From the NCBI RefSeq assembly GCF_001613165.1, contig NZ_BDBV01000067.1, forward strand, positions 1 through 64,000: a stretch of 64,000 nucleotides of DNA, written 5' to 3'. Below the pieces are notes generated by a model. That model had not been told where the DNA came from and searched no databases. It was given only the letters and a program-made list of their open reading frames with translations. Source of the stretch: Nocardia mexicana NBRC 108244 (lineage in GTDB: Bacteria; Actinomycetota; Actinomycetes; Mycobacteriales; Mycobacteriaceae). Every line of letters begins with the position of its first letter. Position 1 is the stretch's first letter. This document shows, piece by piece, positions 52,162 through 60,577 of the stretch. The position numbers were made by a program, and so were the translations under genes.

Positions 52162-52183
52162 GGCATGCTTTCGGCCGGAATCC
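52162..52183. repeat. 22-bp intergenic repeat, inverse copy of 49311-49332
   Basis: Begins GGCATGCTTTCGGCCGG and ends AATCC; identical in inverted orientation to 49311-49332. It lies between the convergent SRPBCC and recN genes. Confidence 0.8.
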
Positions 52184-52185
52184 GC

Positions 52186-53967
52186 TCAGCTCGCGGCCGG
52201 TTCGGCGCTGCCCTTTTCGGCGCGGGCGGTTTCCAGCAGTTCTTCCGCGTGGGCGCGGCCGGTTTCGGTGTCGTCGAGACCGGCCAGCATGCGGGCCAGT
52301 TCCTTGACGCGTTCGTCGGTGGCCAGGGCGTGGACGCCGCTGTTGACGCCCTTGCCGTCGTCGACCTTGTCCACCACCAGATGGGTGTCGGCGAACGCGG
52401 CCACCTGCGGCAGGTGGGTCACCACGATCACCTGGTGGGTGCGGGCCAGCCGGGCCAGGCGGCGGCCGATCTCGACCGCGGCGCGGCCGCCGACCCCGGC
52501 GTCGACCTCGTCGAACACCATGGTGGTGCCGTGTTCGGAGCTGGCCAGCACCACCTCCAGCGCGAGCATCACGCGCGACAGCTCGCCGCCGGAGGCGCTC
52601 TTGCTCAACGGCAGCGACTGAGCCCCCGAATGCGCCGAGAGCCGGAACTCCACCTCGTCCACACCGGCGGATCCGGCGTGTAATTCCTTGCCGCCCACGG
52701 TGATCGGCGCCGCATCTCCGGCGGCGGCGGGCATCGGGCGCACCACGACCTCGAGCTTCGCGCGGCCCATGGCCAGGCCGGACAGTTCGGAACTCACCGC
52801 CGCGGCCAGCTTCTTGGCGGCCTTGGTGCGCGCGGCGGTCAATTTCTTCGCCGTCTCGCACACCTGCTCGGCGCCGGCCTCCACCTCCTTGCGGAGCGCG
52901 GCCAGCGCCTCGTCGGAGACGTCGAGTGAATCCAGGCGGCCGCGCGCATCGACGGCCCAGGCGAGCACGCCATCGATATCGGGCGCGTATTTCCTTGTCA
53001 GCGTCTTCAATTCGGCCTGGCGGTTCAGCAGCGAATCCAGCGCGCTCGGATCGGAGGGCAGGTCCGACAGGTAGGTGCTGAGTTCGGTGGTCAGGTCGGC
53101 CACCACCGAGATCGCCTCGCCCAACCGCGGCGACAGGTCCCCCAGCGCGCGGTCCTCGGCGGAATCCAGCCGGGCCCGCGCGGTGCCGAGCAGGTCCAGC
53201 GCGCCCGCGCCCTCGCCGGGCGCATCGGCCGGACCGGCCAGCGCATCGTGGGCGGCCGTGGCCGCCTCGCGCAGCGAATCCAGATCCGACAGCCGGCGCA
53301 CCTCCGCGACGATGCGCTCGTCCTCCCCGGGTTCCGGTGCGATGGCGTCGATCTCGTCCAGCGAGTACTTCAGCCGGTCCGCCTCCAGCGCGAGTTCGCG
53401 GCCCCGGGCCGTGCGCTCCAGCAGTTCGTCGCGCGCCTGCAGCCAGGTGCGGCGGGCCAGCTGATACTTGCGCAGCAGCCCGTCCATCGGGCCGCCGGCG
53501 AACTGGTCGAGCGCCCGCAGCTGCTGCTCCGGACGCTGCAATCGCAGCTGATCGTTCTGGCCGTGCACGGTCAGCAGCGGTGCGGTGAAATCGCCCAGCA
53601 CCGCCGCCGGGACGCCCCGCCCGCCCAGGTGCGCGCGTGAGCGCCCGTCGCTGCCGACGGTGCGCACGGCGATGACGCTGCCGTCGTCATCGCGCTGTGC
53701 CCCAGCCGATTCCAGCACCTTCGCGACCTCGTCACGGGCGCCGTCGTGCACGTCCTCGACCGTGAAGCGGCCCTCCACCACCGCGCGGGCCGCGCCCTGG
53801 CGCACTCTTCCCGCGTCGGCGCGGGCGCCGCCGAGCAGATGCAGGCTCGTCACCACCATCGTCTTCCCGGCGCCGGTCTCACCGGTCAGGCAGGTCAGCC
53901 CCTCGTGGAATTGGGCCGTGGCGGTGGAAATGACCCCCAGGCCGTCGATCCTGATCTCTGTCAGCAC
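52186..53967 (-). CDS. recN: DNA repair protein RecN
   Basis: A 593-residue SMC-like ATPase for double-strand break repair. Walker A LTGETGAGKTMVV (about 28-40), long coiled-coil arms in the middle, signature LSKSASGGELSRVMLALEVVL and Walker B TMVFDEVDAGVGG. GTG start overlaps the nadK stop by one base. In the conserved order tlyA-nadK-recN. Confidence 0.95.
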   Translation of the reverse strand: MLTEIRIDGLGVISTATAQFHEGLTCLTGETGAGKTMVVTSLHLLGGARADAGRVRQGAARAVVEGRFTVEDVHDGARDEVAKVLESAGAQRDDDGSVIAVRTVGSDGRSRAHLGGRGVPAAVLGDFTAPLLTVHGQNDQLRLQRPEQQLRALDQFAGGPMDGLLRKYQLARRTWLQARDELLERTARGRELALEADRLKYSLDEIDAIAPEPGEDERIVAEVRRLSDLDSLREAATAAHDALAGPADAPGEGAGALDLLGTARARLDSAEDRALGDLSPRLGEAISVVADLTTELSTYLSDLPSDPSALDSLLNRQAELKTLTRKYAPDIDGVLAWAVDARGRLDSLDVSDEALAALRKEVEAGAEQVCETAKKLTAARTKAAKKLAAAVSSELSGLAMGRAKLEVVVRPMPAAAGDAAPITVGGKELHAGSAGVDEVEFRLSAHSGAQSLPLSKSASGGELSRVMLALEVVLASSEHGTTMVFDEVDAGVGGRAAVEIGRRLARLARTHQVIVVTHLPQVAAFADTHLVVDKVDDGKGVNSGVHALATDERVKELARMLAGLDDTETGRAHAEELLETARAEKGSAEPAAS

Positions 53968-54896
53968 TAGTGCTCTCCGTTCGGCGGACGACCTCGCCAG
54001 CCTGTCACGGGCAGTTGGAATTTGCGCACCATCCGATCGGCGAACGGCGCGGAATCCAGCCGCACCCAGCGCACCGGCTCGGTCCCGCGGACCGCCTCGA
54101 ACCGGGCGCCCTTGGGCAGTGCGAGCGTCCGGCGGCCGTCCAGGAAAATTATCGCATCATGGCCCGTCGCAACGGTTTCCACCGCGATCCGGGAATCCGG
54201 GCTGGTCACCAGCGGGCGCGCGAACAGGGCGTGGGCGTTGCTCGGGATCACCAGCAGCGCCTCCAGCTCCGGCCACACCACCGGGCCGCCCGCGGAGAAC
54301 GCGTACGCGGTGGATCCGGTCGGGGTCGCGATCAGCACTCCGTCGCAGCCGAACTGGGACACGGGGCGGCCGTCGACCTCCAGCACCACCTCCAGCACGC
54401 CCATGCGGGCGGCGTTCTCGATGCTGGCCTCGTTGAGGGCCCATCCGCGTTCCACGACTACATCATCGACCCGGACACTGACATCCAGCGTCATCCGCTG
54501 CTCGATGCGGTAGTCGCCGTGCACCACCTGGGCCAGCGCGTCGTCGAGATGCTCGGCCTCCGCCTCGGTGAGAAATCCGATGCGGCCCAGGTTGATTCCC
54601 AGCACCGGCACCCGCGCCGAGCGCGCCATATCGGCGGCGCGCAGGAACGTACCGTCGCCGCCGAGCGCCAGCACCATCTCGCAGCCCACGGCGGCGTCTG
54701 GCCCGTGCTCGACCGCCTGCACCGGGTAGCCGTCCGGCTCGCCGGTGTCGTCGCAGTCCAGCCGGGTGCTGTAGGCCTCGTCGGCCAGCACGCGCAGTCC
54801 GATCCCGGCGTCCTCGAAGATCTTCGCCACCCGGTGCGCGGTCTCGGTCAGCTCCGGACGGCCGGGGTGCGCGACGAGCAGAATCTCCCGTTTCAC
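53967..54896 (-). CDS. nadK: NAD kinase
   Basis: A 309-residue enzyme making NADP from NAD with ATP or polyphosphate. Key motifs: LALGGDGTFLRAAD, GRIGFLTE, ALNEASIENA and CDGVLIATPTGSTAYAFSAGGP. ATG overlaps the tlyA stop (ATGA); its own TAG shares a base with the recN start. Cytoplasmic. Confidence 0.95.
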   Translation of the reverse strand: MKREILLVAHPGRPELTETAHRVAKIFEDAGIGLRVLADEAYSTRLDCDDTGEPDGYPVQAVEHGPDAAVGCEMVLALGGDGTFLRAADMARSARVPVLGINLGRIGFLTEAEAEHLDDALAQVVHGDYRIEQRMTLDVSVRVDDVVVERGWALNEASIENAARMGVLEVVLEVDGRPVSQFGCDGVLIATPTGSTAYAFSAGGPVVWPELEALLVIPSNAHALFARPLVTSPDSRIAVETVATGHDAIIFLDGRRTLALPKGARFEAVRGTEPVRWVRLDSAPFADRMVRKFQLPVTGWRGRPPNGEH

Positions 54897-55753
54897 TGTG
54901 GTCCCTCCTCGACCGCCCGCTGCACCAGCGCCGCGATCTCACCCGCGGCGACATCGTCCGTCCCGGAAGCGGCCACTGTGCCGTCCGCCTCGAGGCCGAC
55001 CGACTCCTTGCGTAACCACAGGAAGTATTCGACATTCCCGGACGGACCGGGCAGCGGACTGGCCACCACGCCCCGGGGCCGCAGCCCCAACGCCGCCGCC
55101 GCACCCGCCACCTCGCGCACCGCCTCGGCCCGCAACGCCGGATCCCGCACCACGCCGCCGGAGCCTACTCGCTGCTTGCCGACCTCGAACTGCGGTTTCA
55201 CCATCGGCAGCAGATCGGCGCCCGGCGCACAGCACTGCGTCAGCGCGGGCAGCACCAGGCCGAGGGAGATGAACGACAGGTCGGCGACCACCAGTTCGAC
55301 GGTTCCGCCGATCACGTCCGGCGTCAATGCCCGGACATTGGTTCGATCGTGCACCCGCACCCGGTCGTCGCTGCGCAGCCGCCACACCAGCTGGCCGTAG
55401 CCGACATCCGCCGCCACCACCTCGCGGGCACCCCGGGACAGCAGGACATCGGTGAAACCGCCGGTCGACGCACCGGCATCCAGGCAGCGTTTTCCGGCGA
55501 CCGTGACTCCGTGGGGTTCGAACGCTTCCAGCGCTCCCAGCAGCTTGTGCGCGCCACGCGAGGCCCACTGCACCTCGTCGGGCTCGTCGCGCACCAGCAG
55601 CGGGGTGCCGAGTTCCACGGCCGTCGCCGGTTTCGACGCGACCGTACCGTTGATCAGGACGCGGCCCGCACCGATCAGCTCGACCGCATGTTCCCGCGAC
55701 CGCGCCAATCCGCGGCGAACCAGTTCGGCGTCCACCCGCGCGCGCCTGGCCAA
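54893..55753 (-). CDS. tlyA: TlyA, rRNA cytidine-2'-O-methyltransferase
   Basis: A 286-residue protein: N-terminal S4 RNA-binding domain (RVDAELVRRGLARSREHAVEL) and a FtsJ-like methyltransferase domain with CLDAGASTGGFTDVLLSRGA (SAM binding), VVADLSFISL and MVKPQFEVGK. In M. tuberculosis it methylates 16S C1409 and 23S C1920, and its loss gives capreomycin resistance. TTG start, one base after the stop of the small upstream gene. Confidence 0.94.
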   Translation of the reverse strand: MARRARVDAELVRRGLARSREHAVELIGAGRVLINGTVASKPATAVELGTPLLVRDEPDEVQWASRGAHKLLGALEAFEPHGVTVAGKRCLDAGASTGGFTDVLLSRGAREVVAADVGYGQLVWRLRSDDRVRVHDRTNVRALTPDVIGGTVELVVADLSFISLGLVLPALTQCCAPGADLLPMVKPQFEVGKQRVGSGGVVRDPALRAEAVREVAGAAAALGLRPRGVVASPLPGPSGNVEYFLWLRKESVGLEADGTVAASGTDDVAAGEIAALVQRAVEEGPQ

Positions 55754-55754
55754 C

Positions 55755-56054
55755 TCAGATCTTGTCCACCGTCGCCAGGGCCTGGACCAGCACCTCGTGC
55801 GCCTGCTCCAGGATGCGGGCGCGGCGGGTGATGTCGGTCCCGGCGCTCGCGGTGCCGGGCGCGGCCTCCGCGAGATCCGAACGACGCGCTCCCGCAGACA
55901 GTTCCGACAGCAGGGCGTCGATCTCCGCGCGCACCTGTTCCGGGTCGGCGAACTCCGCCGGATTCGCGCCCGCCAGGTGCTGGCCGGGCATCGGAATGCC
56001 GGGGTGGGGCCCGTTCGATCCGGGTGCGTGCGGGCGGGGCATCGGAGTACTCAT
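55755..56054 (-). CDS. Small conserved-position protein upstream of tlyA
   Basis: A 99-residue protein. The first 45 residues are Pro/Gly/His-rich and look disordered; residues 45-99 form two helices (DPEQVRAEIDALLSELSAG and ARILEQAHEVLVQALATVDK). It occupies the position of Rv1693 in M. tuberculosis, a small conserved protein of unknown function, and is separated from tlyA by one base. ATG start; upstream TAGCGT could be a -10. Confidence 0.7.
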   Translation of the reverse strand: MSTPMPRPHAPGSNGPHPGIPMPGQHLAGANPAEFADPEQVRAEIDALLSELSAGARRSDLAEAAPGTASAGTDITRRARILEQAHEVLVQALATVDKI

Positions 56055-56268
56055 GGTGCGCACAACGCTACCGGAGTTCACATTCGAACACACGTACTGA
56101 CCGGGTGTCGGGGTGTACACCACCCCATTTTCCGGTCGGTATTTCCGCACCGCCGACCAGGACAAGGACATGCGATGACTCCGGACCGCTGGTAACCCGC
56201 CCTCCCGAGTTCCACGACTGTCACGACACGACCTGACTGCCTGGGCTACCTGCTTCATCGACATGGGG

Positions 56269-56668
56269 CTAGGAGTCTGTTGCGCGGCCCAGGTAAAACG
56301 CTGCCGTCCTCAGTGCTCGCGGCTCTGCACGGATCGCGGGCGTTCCGGCGCCCTGGTCGGTCAAACCCCAAGCATCGGCGGCCCGCCGGATCCGCTCCTG
56401 ACCTTCGTGCCTACTAGCGAACTCCACCATGTCATCGGGGTGTATCGAGCATCGTCGGCGAGATGCAGCGACAGGGCTCGCAACGACTCTTCCCACCCGA
56501 CACCCGTTGCAGCGGCTCGAACCAGCGCGACAGCCGCTCTGGACTCGTGCACGCGTTCCACAGATCGGCGGCATCGGTATCGAAGGCGCGCTCCAGAACG
56601 ACCTGATGCGCTTCACCGCTGGTCGTGATCTTGCGGATCACCCTGTTGATCTCGTCGGCGATGTTCAT
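56269..56668 (-). pseudogene. Broken AHSA1/SRPBCC gene
   Basis: The start is good: MNIADEINRVIRKITTSGEA, LERAFDTDAADLWNACTSPERLSRWFEPL, the N-terminal third of an AHSA1 protein. The middle sheet is missing. The end of the family then appears in two other frames: VGWEESLRALSLHLADDARY, and DDMVEFASRHEGQERIRRAADAWG...RTAAFYLG to 56269. So it carries an internal deletion and at least two frameshifts. ATG overlaps the stop of the ArsR remnant, as in intact arsR-AHSA1 pairs. Confidence 0.75.
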
Positions 56669-56883
56669 GTCGCCCCGTTCCTCGTTGACGACTTTCCTCG
56701 ACGCACCTCTACGTCGAGAGCAGACAGGGCATCGCTCCACAGCCCGCGGAACTGATCGAGCCATACGTCGATATCCCCGCAGGGCACCGGGTTCTGGCGA
56801 ATAGCGGCGCCGCGTCCCATCGGGGCGCGAGTGCACCAGCCCGCCTCTCGCAGTCGCCGCAGGTGACGCGATGTGGCCGGGCG
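56665..56883 (-). pseudogene. C-terminal remnant of an ArsR-family regulator
   Basis: 72 residues: RPATSRHLRRLREAGWCTRA, PMGRGAAIRQNPVPCGDIDV, WLDQFRGLWSDALSALDVEV, the recognition helix, wing and C-terminal helix of an ArsR repressor. The N-terminal half is absent; upstream in this frame there is no start before a stop codon. It overlaps the AHSA1 remnant by four bases (ATGA). Too short and start-less to be called automatically. Confidence 0.75.
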
Positions 56884-57377
56884 TTGAGTCGGATGTAGTC
56901 GAGATTTCGTGGTGCCGAGAACTTGGCACTCGAATCCCGTTGTGAGCCTTACTAATACCCCGGGTTAGGCTGGAAGCGGGTTGGACAGCGGCACTACTGT
57001 GACATGCGGGCCGAAACGCAAAGCTGTTCGACAGCTACGGCCCGCTCGAGCGCTGCTGCCACACTTCACTGTTCGGCTCACAGTCGGTCGTCCCCTCATC
57101 CGAGCCCTGTAGTCGAACACGGCCGTCACGTAGCCTTTCCTGCTCTCCGCGTGACGACCAGGTAGCACGAATCGAGAGCGGCCGGGGTGACGCACATGGA
57201 TGTCCGTCGCCCCGGCATCGCGTTTCGGGCAGGGCGGCTGTCTCCTCCGACGCCCAATCAGCAGCAGGTTCCGGCATCGACCATGATTGTTGTGCCAGTT
57301 GACATCTCGGCGCCGCTACAAGTGGGAGCTGCCATCCGGGGATGAGAAAGGTCGCGACGGTGGCGGTCGGTCAGAGC
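56884..57377. other. Gap between decayed genes and the hydroxycinnamate module
   Basis: No gene supported. A minus-strand frame at 57035-57277 (80 codons) has no ribosome binding site and no recognisable motif. GC content drops somewhat around 56930-57010. Possibly more debris of the decayed locus. Confidence 0.4.
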
Positions 57378-58220
57378 CTATTCGGCGGGGTCGAAGGCAC
57401 CGAGGCCGGGCCGGTAACTCTTGTCGTCGAGGAACCGGCTGAGGCCGTGTGCTCGGCTCCGTTCGCCGTCGAGCACTCTCGACTGGTCGAGCTTGGCATA
57501 CAGGTAGTCCTCGGCCTGGTGCCAGCTCATCTCGGCGGCGAACCGGTAGCCGACCTTCGCCGTGTGCAAGACGACCTGATTCATCGATCCGAGCCGCACC
57601 GCCAATTCCCTTGTGCGCGCTCGTAATCGCTCCGCCGGTACCGCCTCGTTGACCAACCGCATCTGCGCTGCCCGGGCACCGTCGAACGGCTCGCCGGTCA
57701 TGATGTAGTACAGCGCGTCGCGGTGCGGCACGGTCGCCGCGATTGCCTTGGTGACCACACTGCCCGGAGGGATGCCCCAGTTCACTTCGGACAGCCCGAA
57801 CTGTGCCCGCTGGTCGGCGATCGCCAGATCGCACGCAACCAGCGGGGTGAATGCCCCGCCGAAGCACCAGCCGTTGACCATCGCGATCGTCGGCTTCGGG
57901 AAATAGGCCAACCGCTTCCACTGCCACTCGTTGCCGACCCGGCGGACTCGATGTTGCAGCGTGGCACTGCCGACGTCCTCGACCTCGCGGAAGTATTCCT
58001 TCAAATCCATTCCGGCGGAAAATGATTCGCCAGCACCGGTGAGCACCAGCACCCGGCAGCGGTCGTCCGTCTCGAGTTGGTCCAGCACCCGGCACATCTC
58101 CTCGTTCAATGCCGGATTCATCGCGTTGCGTTTCGCCGGACGGTTCAGCGTCACCCAGGCGATGCCCTCGTCGAACTCCACGGTGACGGTGTCGCCCCAC
58201 GGCTCGATCGCTGCAGTCAT
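57378..58220 (-). CDS. p-Hydroxycinnamoyl-CoA hydratase/lyase
   Basis: A 280-residue crotonase-fold enzyme that converts feruloyl- or coumaroyl-CoA to the benzaldehyde (vanillin type) plus acetyl-CoA. VTVEFDEGIAWVTLNRPAKR, the oxyanion hole LTGAGESFSAGMDLKEYFRE and TIAMVNGWCFGGAFTPLVACDLAIAD, and the Glu in FGLSEVNWGIPPG match this subgroup closely. ATG with GGAGGACTG. It lies next to the MarR gene and the CoA ligase, forming a coumarate/ferulate degradation module. Confidence 0.9.
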   Translation of the reverse strand: MTAAIEPWGDTVTVEFDEGIAWVTLNRPAKRNAMNPALNEEMCRVLDQLETDDRCRVLVLTGAGESFSAGMDLKEYFREVEDVGSATLQHRVRRVGNEWQWKRLAYFPKPTIAMVNGWCFGGAFTPLVACDLAIADQRAQFGLSEVNWGIPPGSVVTKAIAATVPHRDALYYIMTGEPFDGARAAQMRLVNEAVPAERLRARTRELAVRLGSMNQVVLHTAKVGYRFAAEMSWHQAEDYLYAKLDQSRVLDGERSRAHGLSRFLDDKSYRPGLGAFDPAE

Positions 58221-58227
58221 CAGTCCT

Positions 58228-58252
58228 CCAATATCAGGATTCCTTATAATCG
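58228..58252 (-). promoter_or_regulatory. MarR site in the hydratase/lyase promoter
   Basis: ATATCAGGATTCCT (58231-58244) matches the inverse of 58872-58885 at 13 of 14 bases; core CAGGAWTCC. It lies just upstream of the Shine-Dalgarno of the minus-strand gene. Confidence 0.75.
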
Positions 58253-58394
58253 AGAGTGTGGCACTCGGCGAGCGTCAGGTCAACACCCCGGACCGTCGGC
58301 CCGAAATCGACTCCTGCACGAACTACACAGTGCCGCAGCAATTCTGGTGACACAGGGCCGAGTTGCCCCGCTCGGCGGTGGGCAGAGCGACGGG

Positions 58395-58844
58395 TCAGGC
58401 GCCCGCCCCGTCCGTCAACGCTCGGCGGCCCGCCACGAGGCATCTACGGAAAGCACGCCGGTCCGACTCGTCGAGATCGGCGAGCATCCTCTCCTCCAGG
58501 TCCGCGACCAGTGGGTTGTACTCGACGAGAAAGTCTCGCCCCTCGTCGGTCAGGCTGATCAGCAATCGGCGCCCGTGGGCCGGGTCCGCCCTCCGTTCGA
58601 TGAGACCTCGTCGCTCCAGCGCGGCGATCAGGTCACCGGCGGACTGCGCCCGGACAAAGGAGGCCCGCGCCAGATCGGCCGACGTCATCGTCGGCCGCCG
58701 CTCCAGGACGGTCAGCGCGGTGTACTGCAGGGCCGTCACACCCGACGGCTTGAGCAACGCGTCGAGATGCGCACGACTGGCCAGTTCCAGCCGTTTCAGC
58801 AGGTACAGCAGCGTCGCGGGCCGTGGTTCGTCGGAAGCGGTCAC
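58395..58844 (-). CDS. MarR-family repressor of hydroxycinnamate genes
   Basis: A 149-residue winged-helix protein: LLYLLKRLELASRAHLDALL, VTALQYTALTVLER, TMTSADLARASFVRAQSAGDLIAALERRGLIERR and the wing DPAHGRRLLISLTDEG. Relatives (FerR/CouR/HcaR type) bind hydroxycinnamoyl-CoA and release DNA. GTG at 58844 preferred; the longer frame reaches into the divergent promoter. Operator in the 58862-58890 region between it and the CoA ligase. Confidence 0.85.
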   Translation of the reverse strand: MTASDEPRPATLLYLLKRLELASRAHLDALLKPSGVTALQYTALTVLERRPTMTSADLARASFVRAQSAGDLIAALERRGLIERRADPAHGRRLLISLTDEGRDFLVEYNPLVADLEERMLADLDESDRRAFRRCLVAGRRALTDGAGA

Positions 58845-58869
58845 CCCGTCATTGAAGCATCTTGCAATG

Positions 58870-58890
58870 ACAGGATTCCTGATATATTTT
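58870..58890. promoter_or_regulatory. MarR operator between marR and the CoA ligase
   Basis: CAGGATTCCTG (58871-58881) with flanking ATATAT; AGGATTCCTGATAT is the inverse of the site at 58231. An AT-rich GATATATTTT that may include a -10 follows on the plus strand. Confidence 0.75.
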
Positions 58891-58971
58891 CGAGCGATCG
58901 GACCCATATGCCCGGGAGTTGCCATCGGAGTCCACCCCGAGCTGGCACCGAATTACATTGGGAGACACGGA

Positions 58972-60501
58972 ATGAACGACCAGGGAGTGGGTTCATGGCC
59001 TGCCCGCCGAGCTCGCATGACCCCCGACCGTGTCGCTCTGATGCAGGACGAGAGACAGCTGACCTACCGCGAGTTGGAGGCGCGCGCAGTCTGGTTGGCG
59101 CACGGGCTGCGCGAGCACGGTGTCGAGCGCGGAGACCGCGTGGCATACCTGGGCTGGAATTCGATCGCCCTGGTGGAGATCCTCTTTGCGGTGGCCAAAC
59201 TCGGCGCCGTGATGGTGCCGTTGAACACGCGGTTGGCCGCACCCGAAACCTCCTACATCCTCGCTGATTGCGCGCCGCGAGTGCTGATCGCCGAACGCGG
59301 TTTCGACCCCGTCGTCGACTCCGAGCGACTGAGCTCGATCGGCATGGAGATCGTGACCATCGACGCAGCCACAGGCACGGACCCGCTGGGCCCCTTCAGC
59401 GACCCCGGCAGTGATCTCACGCTCGACGAACCGATCTCGCTCGACGAGCTGTTCATGATCCAGTACACCTCCGGCACGACCGGCTACCCCAAGGGCGTCC
59501 GGCTCACTCACGGCAATATCACCTGGAACGTCTTCAACCTGCTCATCGATATCGATCTCGGCAGCACCGAGGTCGCGTTGGTCACCGCGCCGCTGTTTCA
59601 CACCGCGGCCCTCAACCAGGTACTGTTCCCGATCCTCCTCAAGGGCGGCACGGCGCTGATCGAGGCGAGGTGGGACGCCGATCGGGCCCTCGAGCTCATC
59701 GAAACGCACAGCGTCACTATGCTTTTCGGGGTTCCTTCCATGTATCTGTCGCTGCTGCGCGCATCGGCCTCGGGCACCGCGGACCTCTCGACGCTGCGGC
59801 ACGCGCTGTGTGGCGGCGCACCGGTCCCCACCACACTGCTGGAGCAGTTTCGCGAGCACGGGCCACCGATCATCGTCGGATACGGGCTCACCGAGGCCTC
59901 GCCCGGCGTCACGATCCTGCGGGCCACCGGCCCCGGCATCGATCACGACAAACCCGGTTCCGCGGGCACACCGTGCTTCTTCACCGACGTTCGACTCGAC
60001 TCCACCGACGGAGCCGGCGACACGGGCGAGATCCTGGTGCACGGCCCCAATGTCAGCCCCGGCTATTGGAACCGCCCGGACGCCACCGCGGCCACCTACA
60101 CCGACGGTCACTGGCTGCACACCGGCGACCTGGGCCACCTCGACACCGACGGATACCTCTATGTCGCCGACCGGCTCAACGACATGTACATCTCCGGCGG
60201 CGAGAACATCTACCCCGCCGAAGTGGAGCAAGCCATCTACACCCACACCGCCGTCGCCGAATGCGCGGTCATCGGCATTCGGGACAATACCTGGGGCGAA
60301 GTCGGCCGCGCCGTGGTCGTTGTCCACCCCGGAGCCCAACTGTCCGAACGGCAACTCCTCGACTATCTCGACGACCGGATCGCCCGCTACAAGATCCCGA
60401 AATCCGTTGTCTTCGTTGACAAACTGATCTACAACGCGTCCGGCAAACTGATGAAGACCCGGATCCGGCAATTGCACGGCGCACCGGCCGACGAGGACTG
60501 A
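58972..60501 (+). CDS. Acyl/aryl-CoA ligase, probable feruloyl/coumaroyl-CoA synthetase
   Basis: A 509-residue adenylate-forming enzyme. AMP motif MIQYTSGTTGYPKGVRLTHGN (about 163-183), GYGLTEASPG, the hinge region TGDLGHLDTDGYLYVADRLNDMYISGGENIYPAEVE, and the C-terminal catalytic Lys in NASGKLMKTRIR. It activates a carboxylic acid as CoA ester; the neighbours (hydratase/lyase, MarR) indicate a hydroxycinnamic acid. ATG with GGGAGA eight bases before. Confidence 0.87.
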   Translation: MNDQGVGSWPARRARMTPDRVALMQDERQLTYRELEARAVWLAHGLREHGVERGDRVAYLGWNSIALVEILFAVAKLGAVMVPLNTRLAAPETSYILADCAPRVLIAERGFDPVVDSERLSSIGMEIVTIDAATGTDPLGPFSDPGSDLTLDEPISLDELFMIQYTSGTTGYPKGVRLTHGNITWNVFNLLIDIDLGSTEVALVTAPLFHTAALNQVLFPILLKGGTALIEARWDADRALELIETHSVTMLFGVPSMYLSLLRASASGTADLSTLRHALCGGAPVPTTLLEQFREHGPPIIVGYGLTEASPGVTILRATGPGIDHDKPGSAGTPCFFTDVRLDSTDGAGDTGEILVHGPNVSPGYWNRPDATAATYTDGHWLHTGDLGHLDTDGYLYVADRLNDMYISGGENIYPAEVEQAIYTHTAVAECAVIGIRDNTWGEVGRAVVVVHPGAQLSERQLLDYLDDRIARYKIPKSVVFVDKLIYNASGKLMKTRIRQLHGAPADED

Positions 60502-60577
60502 CGGTGCCCGAATCGAGACCAAGTCAGAAACGCTACCCCGAAACCCGTACCGGCCCAGTCGATCCGGGGTCGACCGC

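Noticed and set aside
57035..57277. 80-codon minus-strand ORF before the hydratase/lyase gene
   Set aside because: No start signal and no similarity to known families; kept as unexplained gap.
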